64,000 nucleotides of DNA, from assembly GCF_000741775.1 (NCBI RefSeq), contig NZ_JGZR01000003.1, positions 248,001 through 312,000 on the forward strand, in the 5' to 3' direction. This document shows, one piece after another, positions 15,898-25,439 of the stretch. The DNA is from Bifidobacterium subtile. GTDB taxonomy: Bacteria; Actinomycetota; Actinomycetes; Actinomycetales; Bifidobacteriaceae. The position numbers were made by a program, and so were the translations under genes. A model generated the notes under the pieces. It did no database searches. It worked only from the letters and a program-made list of their open reading frames with translations, and had not been told where the DNA came from. Position 1 is the stretch's first letter; each line of letters begins with the position of its first letter.

Positions 15898-18522
15898 CTA
15901 TAGCGACTCGTTGTACTCGCGCACGTGTAGGGTGCGCTGGGAGGCTTCGACGTTGGCGCTGATCATGTGGCGCAGGGCGCGGTCGGCGTCGGCGTGGGCT
16001 TCGAGCCAGCGGGTGCCGCCGGACACCAGCTTGGCCGGATCGGCGTAGAAGGGGTACAGCCCGCCGATGAGGTTCTCGGCCATATGGAAGGTCTTGTGCT
16101 CCCAAATCCAGTCCACGGTCTGGAAGTAGCGGTCGATATACGGCTCGGCCAGCTCGGCGTTCGCTTGCGCGAAGCCGCGGATGACCTCTTCGAGCTGGCT
16201 GTTGGTCAGCGTGTCATTACCCAGCGCCTGATCCCAGGCCCAGTTCTTGGCCTCGGCCGTGGAATGCGCGGCGCGGGCGCCGTAGGCGAATTCGCGGTTC
16301 TCCGTGGTGTCGCGCTTGGCGAGTTCCGCGTCGATTCCGGCCTCGTCGATCAGGTTGGCAACGGCCAGCGCGTGGATGATGGCCCAGCGCAGGTTGTTGT
16401 CGATTTCCAGTCCGTCGAGCGTGACGGAGCCATCGAGCAGGCCTTGCGCGTTCGCGGCGAACTCGGCGTCGCCCTCCTTGCCGTAGCCCAAGTAGGCGCT
16501 GACCAGCTGGAACTGCTCGTCGGAGCCGGGCTGCGCGTCATGGGCCAGCTGCCAGAGCCGCGCAGCCGCGTGCTGGGCGGCCTCGTCGGCGCGGGCGGCG
16601 GCGACGTAGTGCATCACCGTGGTACGCAGGGTAGCCAAGGCATAGCGGAAGGTGGTCGCTTCGTGCTCGGTTGCAAGCATCTTCAGGCTCAGATCGGCGA
16701 AGCGCTCAGCCGGGAATTCGGCGTCGCGCGTCATATCCCACAGCGACAGCCAGATCGTGGCGCGGGCGAGCGCATCGTCGAGACGATACAGGTTCTCGGC
16801 GGCGAATTCGAGCGAATCCGCGTCGAAGCGCAGCTTGGTGTAGGTCAGGTCGTCGTCGTTCACCAGAATGAACGCCGGACGCCTGCGGCCCACGACCTGC
16901 GGCACTTCAGTGCTCTCGCCGTCGACATCGAGCTCGAAACGCTCAGTGCGCACGATGGTGCCGCCGTCGCCAGCATTGCCATCAGCATTGTCAGCGTCAT
17001 AGAAGCCAATCGCCAAGCGATGTGCGCGCAGCACCGGATGCTCTGCCGGCGCGGATTGCCTGAGCGTCATGGCCGTAATCGTGCCGTCCGCGTCCGTCTC
17101 CACATCGGCGGCAATCGTATTGATGCCCGCTTGTTCCAGCCATTGCGCGCTCCACGCCTTGAGATCGCGCCCGGAGGCGGCTTCCAGCTCGGTGAGCAGA
17201 TCGGCCAGCGTCGCGTTGCCATACTGGTGCTTGGTCAGGTAGCTGTTGATGCCCGTGAAGAACTGCTCGCGGCCGACATACGCCACCAGCTGCTTCAGCA
17301 CGGACGCGCCCTTGGCATAGGTGATGCCGTCGAAGTTCACTTCGGTGTCATGCAGATCGTTGATCGGCGCGACGATCGGGTGCGTGGTCGAAAGCTGGTC
17401 CTGATTGAGCGCCCAGCTCTTCTCGCCGGAAGTGAACGTCGCCCAGGAATCATGCCATTCGGTGGCTTCGGCGGTGGCCAGCGTCGACATGAATTCGGCG
17501 AAGGACTCGTTGAGCCACAGGTCATTCCACCACTTCATGGTCACCAGATCGCCGAACCACATGTGGGCCAGCTCGTGCAGCACGGTCACCACGCGGCGCT
17601 CGACCAGCGCGTCGGACACCTTGGATTCGAAGAGGTAGGAGTCGCGGATCGTGACCATGCCGATGTTCTCCATCGCGCCCGCGTTGTATTCCGGCACATA
17701 GATCTGATCGAATTTCGCGTACGGATACGGCACGCCCCAAGTCTTGGCATAGAAGGCGAAGCCCTTCTTCGTGATGTCGAAGAGGTAATCCGCATCCTTG
17801 TCGAGCGCGTCTTTGAGCGCCTGACGGCAGTACATCGCCATCGGCACGGTGCGGCCGTCCTCGTTGGCGTATTCGGTGTGCCACTGGGCGTATGGCCCCG
17901 CGCAGATCGCGGTGAGGTAGGAGCTCATTACCGGCGTCGGCTCGAACGTCCAGCGCTTGACGCCTTCGGCCGCGTGGTCGTTCAGCGTGCCTTCAGCGGT
18001 TGTGCCTTCCGTCGCTTCGCTGGAGGCCACTGGCATATTCGAGGTGACGATCCAGCTTTCCGGCGCCAGCATGGTGAAATCGAATACGGCCTTGATATCA
18101 GGCTGGTCGAAGACGGCGTAGACGCGCCGCGCGTCCGGTACTTCGAACTGGGAGTAGAGATACACGTTGCCGTCGGAGGGGTCGACGCTACGGTGCAGCC
18201 CCTCGCCGGTGTTCGAATACCGGCACAGCGCTTCGACAGTGACCTCGTTATGCTCGTGCAGACCTTCAAGCGCTATGCGGCTGTCCGCATACGCTGTCGC
18301 CGGGTCAAGCGACTCGCCGTTGAAGGTGATCGCCGTGACGCTTTCGGCGATGAGGTCGAGGAAGGTTTCGGCTCCCGGCGTCGCGTCGAAGCGCAGCGTG
18401 GTGCGCGAGCCGAAGGTCTTCGATCCCTTCGTCAGGTCGAGATCGACGGCGTAATGAATCGGGGACGAGACGACGCCCGCCCGTTCCTCGGCTTCGACGC
18501 GGGTAAGGTTTGCTCCTGGCAT
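15898..18522 (-). CDS. pepN: Aminopeptidase N (M1 family zinc metallopeptidase)
   Basis: An 874-residue cytoplasmic aminopeptidase that removes N-terminal residues from peptides. The N-terminal beta domain leads to the substrate-anchor motif YNAGAMENIGMVT, then the zinc motif VLHELAHMWFGD with the second-ligand glutamate in WLNESFAEF. The C-terminal half is the helical ERAP1-like domain typical of actinobacterial (about 850-residue) enzymes. AAGGAG lies 5 bases before the ATG at 18522. The gene is monocistronic by appearance: a perfect 18-bp hairpin separates it from RNase J upstream and a bidirectional hairpin follows it. Confidence 0.96.
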   Translation of the reverse strand: MPGANLTRVEAEERAGVVSSPIHYAVDLDLTKGSKTFGSRTTLRFDATPGAETFLDLIAESVTAITFNGESLDPATAYADSRIALEGLHEHNEVTVEALCRYSNTGEGLHRSVDPSDGNVYLYSQFEVPDARRVYAVFDQPDIKAVFDFTMLAPESWIVTSNMPVASSEATEGTTAEGTLNDHAAEGVKRWTFEPTPVMSSYLTAICAGPYAQWHTEYANEDGRTVPMAMYCRQALKDALDKDADYLFDITKKGFAFYAKTWGVPYPYAKFDQIYVPEYNAGAMENIGMVTIRDSYLFESKVSDALVERRVVTVLHELAHMWFGDLVTMKWWNDLWLNESFAEFMSTLATAEATEWHDSWATFTSGEKSWALNQDQLSTTHPIVAPINDLHDTEVNFDGITYAKGASVLKQLVAYVGREQFFTGINSYLTKHQYGNATLADLLTELEAASGRDLKAWSAQWLEQAGINTIAADVETDADGTITAMTLRQSAPAEHPVLRAHRLAIGFYDADNADGNAGDGGTIVRTERFELDVDGESTEVPQVVGRRRPAFILVNDDDLTYTKLRFDADSLEFAAENLYRLDDALARATIWLSLWDMTRDAEFPAERFADLSLKMLATEHEATTFRYALATLRTTVMHYVAAARADEAAQHAAARLWQLAHDAQPGSDEQFQLVSAYLGYGKEGDAEFAANAQGLLDGSVTLDGLEIDNNLRWAIIHALAVANLIDEAGIDAELAKRDTTENREFAYGARAAHSTAEAKNWAWDQALGNDTLTNSQLEEVIRGFAQANAELAEPYIDRYFQTVDWIWEHKTFHMAENLIGGLYPFYADPAKLVSGGTRWLEAHADADRALRHMISANVEASQRTLHVREYNESL

Positions 18523-18624
18523 GGTTCTCCTTATGTGGCTTTGTGGCTATGCGGCTATGCGGCGCTGACCACTGGTGTTTGTCATTGCCATTGCGGATTG
18601 CGCAATGTCCTATGCGCCAACTAC

Positions 18625-18669
18625 GCGAATGCGGCGCAATGCAGTTCATCCGCATTGCGCCGCATTCGC
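18625..18669 (-). terminator. Perfect hairpin between RNase J gene and pepN
   Basis: Perfect 18-bp inverted repeat, arms 18625-18642 and 18652-18669, with a 9-base loop, in the gap between the rnj stop and the pepN start. It has no U-tract, so terminator activity is likely but not of the textbook form. Confidence 0.65.
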
Positions 18670-18757
18670 TGCAGCACCTTGGCCGGCACCCGGTCTGTTC
18701 CGACCAGCCCGGCCGCTGCTGCTATTCAGTTATCTCAACGATTTCATTCTATGCGTC

Positions 18758-20815
18758 TCAGCGCCTGTTCGAGGTGTCTACGTCCTGCGCGATATCGGCG
18801 ACGACCGGCACCACCATGGGCTTGCGATGCAGCTGGCGAGCCACCCAGCTGCCGATCGTGCGGCGCATGATCTGCTGCAGCTTGTAGGTGTCCTTGGTGC
18901 CCTGCATCATCGCGTCCTCGAGCTGCTGGATGATCTGACGGCGCACCTGCTCGAATTCGCTTTCATCCTCCGCCATGGCGTTCAGGTAGATCTTCGGTCC
19001 AGCCACGACGTCCGCGCTGTCGGTGTCGACCACCGCGAAGCAGGAGACGAAGCCTTCGGTGCCAAGAATCCGGCGCTTCTCAAGCTCGTCATCGGTCAGT
19101 TCGCCGACCGAATCGCCGTCGACGTACACATAGCCGCACGGCACGGAGCCGACGACCGCGGCCTGGCCGTGGTACAGATCGACCACATCGCCATCCTCGG
19201 CCAGCACGACGTTGTTGGGATTCACGCCGGTCTTGACGGCGATCAGGCCGTTGGCGACCAAGTGGCGGTTCTCGCCGTGGATCGGCATCGCGCACTTGGG
19301 CTTGATGATGTTGTACAGGTAGAGCAGCTCGCCCTCGTCGGCATGTCCGGAGACGTGAATCTTGGCGCTGTCCTTGTTCACGACGCGCGCGCCCTTCTGC
19401 ACGAGCTTGTTGATGACCTTGTAGACGCCGTGCTCATTGCCCGGGATGAGCGAGCTGGCCAGCACGACCGTGTCGAACTCATTGACGGTGATGTCGCGAT
19501 GCGTGCCCTCGGCGATGCGGCCGAGCGCGGCCATCGGCTCGCCCTGCGAACCGGTGCACATGTAGACGATCTTGTCGTCCTGCACATCGTGCGCCTTCTT
19601 CAGGTCGATGACCGTGCCTTCGGGGATGTGCAGGTAGCCCAAGTCGGATGCGATGGCCATGTTGCGCACCATCGAGCGGCCGACGAAGACGACCTTGCGT
19701 CCGATCTTGTGCGCGGCATCCACGACCTGCTGCACGCGATGGACGTGGCTGGAGAAGCTCGCCACGATGATCTTGCGCGTGGCTTCGGCGAAAACGCGTT
19801 CCAATTCCGGCCCGATCGAGGTTTCGGGCCTGACGAAGCCGGGGACCTCGGCGTTGGTCGAGTCCATCATAAGCAGATCGACGCCCTGCTCGCCGAGCTT
19901 GCCGAATTCCACCAGATCGGTGATGCGGTGGTCGAGCGGCAGCTGGTCCAGTTTGATGTCGCCGGTATCGATGAGCGTGCCGGCAGGCGTACGCACATGC
20001 ACGGCCAGCGCGTCGGGAATCGAGTGCGTGACGGCGATGAATTCGAGATTGAAGGGTCCGACCTTGAGCTTGTCGCGTTCGCCGACCTCGACCGTGGTGG
20101 GATTGAGATGATGCTCTTCGCATTTCGCTTTGACGAAGGCGAGCGTGAGCTTGGAGCCGATCAGCGGGATGTCCGGGCGCAGCTTGAGCAGGAAGGGCAC
20201 GCCGCCGATATGATCCTCGTGCCCGTGGGTGAGCACCAGACCCTCGACTTGGTCGAGCTTGTCCTTGATGTAGTCGAAATCAGGCAGAATCAGGTCGACG
20301 CCGGGCTGCTCCTCTTCTGGGAAGAGCACGCCGCAGTCGATGAGCAGGATGTGGCCGTTGTACTCGATCACATTCATGTTGCGGCCGATTTCACCTAGGC
20401 CGCCGAGCGGCGTGATGCGCATCGAGCCCTTGCGGTACTTCGGCGGGGCGATCAGCCGCTCGTCCTGCTGCGGCGAAAGGCCGGCGCTGCCGGAACGCCC
20501 GGAGCGGCGCTGGCCGCCACGACCGGAATTGGACGAACGTCCCGAATTCGAACGGCCGGAGCCTGAGCGGCCCGTATTGGAGCGCCCGGAGTTGGATCGT
20601 CTGCCGCCGGAGCGCGAATTATGAGCGTGTTCGGATTTGCTGCGCGGTTCTTCGACGTATGCTTCCTCGACGGTCGGAGCCTGCGTGTCGGCGTCGTGCT
20701 GCTCGACTGCGGCCGTCTGCTCCTGAGGAGCCTGCGCCGCGGATTCCTTGGCTCGCCGGGATGACTTGCTGCCGCGGCGATGGGTGGTTGTTGCTGTTTG
20801 TTCTGCTATATCCAT
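18758..20815 (-). CDS. rnj: Ribonuclease J (beta-CASP metallo-beta-lactamase RNase)
   Basis: A 685-residue endo/5'-exoribonuclease for mRNA turnover and rRNA maturation. The catalytic domain starts near residue 130 with MRITPLGGLGEIGRNMN and carries the zinc motif LTHGHEDHIGGVPF, then DTGDIKLD, the beta-CASP segments CTGSQGEPMAALGRIAEG and HVSGHADEGELL, and the RNase J C-terminal domain. The first 125 residues are an added basic tail rich in Ser, Gly and Arg with SNSGRS-type repeats, a likely RNA- or ribosome-binding extension like those of other actinobacterial RNase J/E proteins. The ribosome site before 20815 is weak (AGGAT). It lies directly after dapA on the same strand, a common actinobacterial arrangement. 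Confidence 0.95.
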   Translation of the reverse strand: MDIAEQTATTTHRRGSKSSRRAKESAAQAPQEQTAAVEQHDADTQAPTVEEAYVEEPRSKSEHAHNSRSGGRRSNSGRSNTGRSGSGRSNSGRSSNSGRGGQRRSGRSGSAGLSPQQDERLIAPPKYRKGSMRITPLGGLGEIGRNMNVIEYNGHILLIDCGVLFPEEEQPGVDLILPDFDYIKDKLDQVEGLVLTHGHEDHIGGVPFLLKLRPDIPLIGSKLTLAFVKAKCEEHHLNPTTVEVGERDKLKVGPFNLEFIAVTHSIPDALAVHVRTPAGTLIDTGDIKLDQLPLDHRITDLVEFGKLGEQGVDLLMMDSTNAEVPGFVRPETSIGPELERVFAEATRKIIVASFSSHVHRVQQVVDAAHKIGRKVVFVGRSMVRNMAIASDLGYLHIPEGTVIDLKKAHDVQDDKIVYMCTGSQGEPMAALGRIAEGTHRDITVNEFDTVVLASSLIPGNEHGVYKVINKLVQKGARVVNKDSAKIHVSGHADEGELLYLYNIIKPKCAMPIHGENRHLVANGLIAVKTGVNPNNVVLAEDGDVVDLYHGQAAVVGSVPCGYVYVDGDSVGELTDDELEKRRILGTEGFVSCFAVVDTDSADVVAGPKIYLNAMAEDESEFEQVRRQIIQQLEDAMMQGTKDTYKLQQIMRRTIGSWVARQLHRKPMVVPVVADIAQDVDTSNRR

Positions 20816-20955
20816 ATCCTAGTGAATTTCTGTTATTTGGTGTCCGCGCCTATGCGCGAACGAGGATTGAGGTGCCGGCCGGCGCATGCGCCATGCAAGC
20901 TGCTGCCCGCCGATCGGGTCGACGCTAACGGCGTCCCAGCGTGCCGATGCCGGCG

Positions 20956-21861
20956 TCAGAGCAGCCCGGATGCGCGCATGCCGTTTTCCGCACGCGTGAA
21001 TTCCTCGGAGCCAGGCCCGACGTTCGGCAGCCGCATGGTCGTCTCTTCGAGCACGCCGCGAACTTCGAGCGATGCCTTGGCCATCACGGCTTGGAAGCCG
21101 TTGCCGTTCAAAGCTTCGACGAGCGGGGCGAGCCGCACGGCGAGCTTCTGCGCGGCGTGGATGTCGCCACAGTCGAACGCCGCGGCCAGGTCGCGCATCG
21201 GGCCGGCGGCCACATGCGCGATGACCGAGATGATGCCGACCGCGCCGATCGACAGGAACGGCAGGAACAGACCATCGTCGCCCGAATACCAGGTCAGTCC
21301 GGTTTCGATGCGCTTGCGCACCGCGCCGGCTATGTCGCCCGTGGCGTCCTTGACGGCCTTGATGTGGTCCAGTTCGGCCAGACGCCGGTAGGTCTCCAGC
21401 TGTATGTGCACGCCGGTGCGGCCCGGCACGTCGTAGATGATGATCGGCTTGTCGGCCGAAGCATTCACCGCCTGGTAATGACGGAAAATGCCCTCCTGCG
21501 AAGGCCGCGAATAGTACGGCGCGACGACGAGCACCGCGTCGGCGCCCGCCTCCTGCGTCTGCTCGGCCATGCGCACGGTGTGAATCGTGTCGTTCGAGCC
21601 GGCTCCGGAGATCACCGGAACGTCCACGACGTCCTTGACGGCCTTGACCAGATCGACCTTCTCGTCCATATGCGTCACTGGCGATTCGCCCGTGGTTCCA
21701 TTGACGACAAGACCATCCGCCCCGTCCTGCACCAGCTGGCGGGCCAGGCGTTGCACCGCATCGAAATCGATGGAGCCGTCGGCTGTCATTGGTGTAACCA
21801 TTGCAGGAAGAATGCGCCCGAAAGGCGCCGGGTCAAGAAGATGCATGGAACCGTCACTCAT
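20956..21861 (-). CDS. dapA: 4-hydroxy-tetrahydrodipicolinate synthase
   Basis: A 301-residue TIM-barrel aldolase that condenses pyruvate with aspartate semialdehyde in lysine and diaminopimelate (peptidoglycan) synthesis. Diagnostic segments are FGRILPAMVTPMTADGSID, LVVNGTTGESPVTH (the TTGES active-site turn), the tyrosine and arginine of IYDVPGRTGV, and the Schiff-base lysine in HIKAVKDATGD. A GTG three codons upstream (21870) is also possible; neither has a good ribosome site, so the ATG is taken. It precedes rnj. Its pathway partner dapB is 4.7 kb away, with the gluconate genes between. Confidence 0.95.
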   Translation of the reverse strand: MSDGSMHLLDPAPFGRILPAMVTPMTADGSIDFDAVQRLARQLVQDGADGLVVNGTTGESPVTHMDEKVDLVKAVKDVVDVPVISGAGSNDTIHTVRMAEQTQEAGADAVLVVAPYYSRPSQEGIFRHYQAVNASADKPIIIYDVPGRTGVHIQLETYRRLAELDHIKAVKDATGDIAGAVRKRIETGLTWYSGDDGLFLPFLSIGAVGIISVIAHVAAGPMRDLAAAFDCGDIHAAQKLAVRLAPLVEALNGNGFQAVMAKASLEVRGVLEETTMRLPNVGPGSEEFTRAENGMRASGLL

Positions 21862-21906
21862 AGTGCTCACGGTACTTCGCGGGCGGGACGCAGCAGCGCC
21901 CTATAC

Positions 21907-21948
21907 GATGAGGGGCGCGGCTTGATGAGCAAAGCCGCACCCCTCGTC
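21907..21948 (-). terminator. Hairpin after the 6-phosphogluconate dehydrogenase gene
   Basis: Arms 21907-21923 and 21932-21948 pair at 15 of 17 positions, with the exceptions being G-T type, around an 8-base loop. It separates the gluconate genes from dapA. Confidence 0.6.
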
Positions 21949-21978
21949 CGATAGCACATCACCTAGGCAGCTTTGCCG

Positions 21979-22857
21979 CTAGGCCTTGTCGACGGCATGG
22001 CCGCCGAACTGGTTGCGCAGGGCGGCCACCACTTTCATGGTCATCGGGTCGTCAAGCTGCGAATTCTGGCGGGCGAAGAGCGATGCGGCGGTCACGGGCA
22101 GCGGCACGCCGAGGTTCAGACCGTCCTCGATCATCCACTTGGCTTCGCCGGTCTCCTGCGCACGCCCGGCGATATGCTCCAGATCCTTGTCGTCATCCAG
22201 CGCGCGCACCAGCAGATCGAGCAGCCAGGAGCGCACGACCGAGCCTTCGCGCCAGGAATCGCACACATCGCGCGGATTATCGACCAGCTCGCTGGCCTCC
22301 ATCATCGCGTAGCCCTCACCCAGGGCCTGCATCATGCCGTATTCGATGCCGTTGTGAATCATCTTGACGTAATGTCCCGCGCCGACCGGACCGGCGTGCA
22401 CCAGACCGCTGTCGCCCTGCGGCTTCAGGGTTTCCAGCACCGGCCTGATGTGCTCGTAGTCCTCGGCGGAGCCGCCGGCCATAAGCGCATAGCCTTCGGT
22501 GCGGCCCCAGACACCGCCCGAGGTGCCGACATCCATGAAATGAATGCCGTGCTGCTCCAGTTCCTTGGCATGACGCTGGTCCTCGCGATACCGGGTGTTG
22601 CCGCCGTCGATCACGAGGTCGCCTGGCTCCAGCAGCTGCGCGAGCTGGTCGACGGTGCTGTCGGTGGGCTTGCCGGCGGGCACCATGATCCAGATGGCGC
22701 GCGGCGCCTCGAGCGCGGCGACCAGCGCCTCCAGCGAGTCCACGTCGCGGCCCGAGTCCGGGGACATATCGAAGCCGACGACATCGTGGCCGCCGTTTTT
22801 GAGTCTGGCGACCATATTGCCGCCCATGCGGCCAAGTCCGATCATGCCGATTTTCAT
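21979..22857 (-). CDS. gnd: 6-phosphogluconate dehydrogenase, decarboxylating, short (GntZ/YqeC-like) type
   Basis: A 292-residue oxidoreductase that turns 6-phosphogluconate into ribulose 5-phosphate plus CO2. The Rossmann motif MIGLGRMGGNMVARL opens the protein. DGGNTRYREDQRHAKEL, DVGTSGGVWGRTEGYALM and the catalytic HYVKMIHNGIEYGMMQALGEGY region (asparagine and lysine) follow. The length of about 300 residues places it with the short form, often NAD-dependent, rather than the 470-residue GndA form. AAAGGA lies upstream of the ATG at 22857. It belongs to the gluconate gene set with gntK and gntP on the same strand, and a G/T-rich, low-complexity 170-base leader precedes it. Confidence 0.92.
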   Translation of the reverse strand: MKIGMIGLGRMGGNMVARLKNGGHDVVGFDMSPDSGRDVDSLEALVAALEAPRAIWIMVPAGKPTDSTVDQLAQLLEPGDLVIDGGNTRYREDQRHAKELEQHGIHFMDVGTSGGVWGRTEGYALMAGGSAEDYEHIRPVLETLKPQGDSGLVHAGPVGAGHYVKMIHNGIEYGMMQALGEGYAMMEASELVDNPRDVCDSWREGSVVRSWLLDLLVRALDDDKDLEHIAGRAQETGEAKWMIEDGLNLGVPLPVTAASLFARQNSQLDDPMTMKVVAALRNQFGGHAVDKA

Positions 22858-23029
22858 GAGGGTTCCTTTCCCTAGGGGTTTTGCTGTTGTTGTGCGGTTG
22901 CGGTTAGCTGTTGTGCGGTTGTGGTTGCTGTTCGTTGCGGCTATTCGTTGTAGTTGCTCGTTGCGGCCGATCGCAATGAGGCGAAATCACGCGGATCGCC
23001 CCGGTCTTCGATCAGGCTTCCCGCCTCGC

Positions 23030-23617
23030 TCAGCCTTCCAGCGCGTCGATGACGGCCTGGGTCTCCTGCTCGACAGTCATATGCCGGCTCAGATCGATGG
23101 TCAGGTGCACCTCGTCCGCGCTCGGCGGCTCAAGGATCGCGAACTGCGAATCAAGCATCGCCGGCTTCATGAAATGGCCGCTGCGATGCGAGAGCAGCTC
23201 CATCACCGTGTCATAGTCGCCGCTGAGATACACGAAGACGACGCCGGGCAAGCGCAGCTTGTCGCGGTAGACCTTCTTCAGCGCCGAGCAGGTCAGGACA
23301 CCCGGCTTGCCGCTTTCAACATGCTCGCGGATCCATGCGGCGAGCTTATCGAGCCAGCCCCAGCGGTCATCGTCGGTGAGCGGGATGCCCGCCGCCATCT
23401 TGTCGATATTCGCCTGAGGGTGGAAGTCGTCGGCTTCGGCGCTGTCCCAGCCCTGACGTTCGGCGATGGCTGTGGCGACGGAGGTCTTGCCGCAGCCGCA
23501 CACTCCCATCACTACGAGAATCGGCGCGGCATCGCGCAGATAGCCGTCGGGAATGGTGTTTTCAATGACTTCTTCGGTGGTATCGAGTGTCATGGTCGGT
23601 GTCTCTTGCTCGCTCAC
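23030..23617 (-). CDS. gntK: Gluconokinase
   Basis: A 195-residue kinase of the GntK/shikimate-kinase-like P-loop fold that makes 6-phosphogluconate from gluconate. The P-loop is VMGVCGCGKTSVATAIA (about residues 35-51), followed by DDFHPQANIDKMAAGIPLTD, the substrate-binding segment, and LTCSALKKVYRDKLR. The GTG start at 23617 has GGAG 7 bases upstream, whereas the in-frame ATG eight codons later has no ribosome site. It feeds the adjacent dehydrogenase and is supplied by the GntP permease upstream. Confidence 0.95.
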   Translation of the reverse strand: MSEQETPTMTLDTTEEVIENTIPDGYLRDAAPILVVMGVCGCGKTSVATAIAERQGWDSAEADDFHPQANIDKMAAGIPLTDDDRWGWLDKLAAWIREHVESGKPGVLTCSALKKVYRDKLRLPGVVFVYLSGDYDTVMELLSHRSGHFMKPAMLDSQFAILEPPSADEVHLTIDLSRHMTVEQETQAVIDALEG

Positions 23618-23742
23618 GAGTACGCTCCGTTTCTTGTTTGCTGGTTTCTCGCCTGCTGCTGATTACTGATTATTACTGTGCATTGTTGCGCGATACGCGC
23701 CTGCGGTTGTTATCTTGCTCATATTTTTTTCGGTTCGCTGCG

Positions 23743-25161
23743 CTAGACGCCGATCGGCACGAAGATGCTCGCGATGAGCACCAGCGCCAGCACGACTACG
23801 GACAGCAGGCATTCCAGCACGGACCAGGTCTTGAAGGTCTGGCCGACGTCGAGGTTGAAGTATTCCTTGACCAGCCAGAAGCCGGCGTCGTTGACGTGCG
23901 AGAGGAAGATCGAGCCGGCGCCGATGGCGAGCACCAGCAGCGAAACCGCAGCCGGGGACGCGCCCATAGAGTCCATGACCGGGCCGAGGATGCCGGCGGT
24001 CGTCATGATGGAGACGGTGGCCGAGCCGGTCGCGACGCGCACGAAGACAGCGATGAGCCAGCCGAGCAGCAGAATCGAGATATGCGAATCTTGGACGAAA
24101 TTGCCGATCATCGTGCCGATGCCGGTGTCGACGAGCACGCCCTTGTAGCCGCCGCCACCGCCGACGATGAGCAGGATGCCGGCGACGGACGGCAGCGCCG
24201 CGCCGAGGGAGTCGTTGATCTTCTTGAACGGGATATGGCCCACCGTGCCAAGCGTGATCATGGAGAACAACACGGCGATGAGCAGCGCCAGCTCCGGCTT
24301 GCCCAGGAAGCTCACGAGCTGGGTCGACATGACCTGAGAGGCATATGCCTTGGGCGCTGCGATCTCGCAGATCGCGTTGACCAGCATCAGGACGGCCGGC
24401 AGCAGGATGCACAGCACCGACAGGCCGAAGGAAGGCAGTCCGTGGCCGTCCGCGCCGCGATCCTCTTTGGAATCGGCGAAGTTCGCAGGAGCACCGACCG
24501 GCACCCACTTCGCGGAGATCGTGGCGAAGGCCGGGCCGACGATGACGATGGTCAGGATGGCGATCGGGATGCCGAACATCATGGTGATGCCGACGCTAGG
24601 GTTGTTCTTGAAGCAGCTCAGCGCCGCCAGCGGGCCGGGGTGCGGCGGGACGCACGCGTGCATCACCGACAAGCCCGCCAGGGTGGGGATGGCCACCTTC
24701 ATCAGCGGCAGACCGGTGCGGCGCGTGACGAGTACGATCACCGGAACCAGCATGACCAAGCCGACCTCGAAGAACATCGGCAGGCCGATGAGCGCACCGA
24801 TAACCGCCATCGTCCACGGGATCATCGCCTTCGAGGAGCGCGACACCAAAGTGTCGACGATGCTGTCGGCCGCCCCGGTGTCCATGAGCACGCGGCCGAG
24901 CATCGCGCCCAGCCCAATGAGGATTCCGACGCTGGCCATCGTCGAGCCGAAGGACGTGCTGAAACTGGTGATGGTGTTGACAGGTCCGTACCCCGATCCA
25001 AGGCCGACGACAAGACCGGCCAGAATCAGGGATACGAAAGGATGCAGCTTGGCTACGGTGACCAGCAGCACCAGCACGACGATGCTGGCGATCACGCTCA
25101 CGCCCAGTTGCGTTGTATTCAGATGCGGTGCAGTCGCCGCCACAGCGAGCACAGTATTCAT
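23743..25161 (-). CDS. gntP: Gluconate permease, GntP family
   Basis: A 472-residue membrane transporter with about a dozen hydrophobic segments. Family features are the opening VIASIVVLVLLVTVAKLHPF, the segment VMHACVPPHPGPLAA, the central GFWLVKEYF region, and the C-terminal helix LSVVVLALVLIASIFVPIGV. The frame begins eight codons earlier at 25185, but the ATG at 25161 has AGAGG 6 bases upstream and matches the family N-terminus. It heads gntP-gntK-gnd and is divergent from a GntR-family gene. Confidence 0.95.
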   Translation of the reverse strand: MNTVLAVAATAPHLNTTQLGVSVIASIVVLVLLVTVAKLHPFVSLILAGLVVGLGSGYGPVNTITSFSTSFGSTMASVGILIGLGAMLGRVLMDTGAADSIVDTLVSRSSKAMIPWTMAVIGALIGLPMFFEVGLVMLVPVIVLVTRRTGLPLMKVAIPTLAGLSVMHACVPPHPGPLAALSCFKNNPSVGITMMFGIPIAILTIVIVGPAFATISAKWVPVGAPANFADSKEDRGADGHGLPSFGLSVLCILLPAVLMLVNAICEIAAPKAYASQVMSTQLVSFLGKPELALLIAVLFSMITLGTVGHIPFKKINDSLGAALPSVAGILLIVGGGGGYKGVLVDTGIGTMIGNFVQDSHISILLLGWLIAVFVRVATGSATVSIMTTAGILGPVMDSMGASPAAVSLLVLAIGAGSIFLSHVNDAGFWLVKEYFNLDVGQTFKTWSVLECLLSVVVLALVLIASIFVPIGV

Positions 25162-25215
25162 CCGCCACCTCTTCTTCGAGAACAATGAATATTTTATTGG
25201 ATGTTATATGTCGGC

Positions 25216-25275
25216 AAACAACGTTGTTTTGTATGCCATAACGACAATATATACACGTATTGCATGTTTACGCAA
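25216..25275 (-). promoter_or_regulatory. gntP promoter with a 14-bp perfect palindrome in the leader
   Basis: On the minus strand, TTGCGT (25270-25275) and TATATT (25246-25251) are separated by 18 bases and form a plausible promoter. The perfect palindrome AAACAACGTTGTTT (25216-25229) falls just after the expected start of transcription, where a repressor would block. The divergent GntR-type protein is the natural candidate to bind. Confidence 0.5.
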
Positions 25276-25389
25276 TCTGAAACACGCCGTATGATCTGTT
25301 ATCTGCGTCATAGTTATGCCAGGCCTATGCCATAAGCAACCAGCCGAAGGCGTTATGCCGTACGCAACAGCGTTGCGCCGTACTTATAA

Positions 25390-25426
25390 ACACTGTGCAG
25401 AAGACACTGTGCAAGTGACACTGTGC
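25390..25426. repeat. Three tandem ACACTGTGC repeats before the gntR-type gene
   Basis: ACACTGTGC occurs at 25390-25398, 25404-25412 and 25418-25426, with an exact 14-base period, ending 13 bases before the start codon at 25440. The position suggests operator or leader sites for autoregulation. Confidence 0.6.
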
Positions 25427-25439
25427 CATACTTGAAGGC

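Noticed and set aside
15967-18870. Very long open frame antisense to pepN (967 codons)
   Set aside because: It mirrors a clear aminopeptidase gene; in high-GC genomes the strong codon bias keeps the antisense frame open. No motif or ribosome site supports it.
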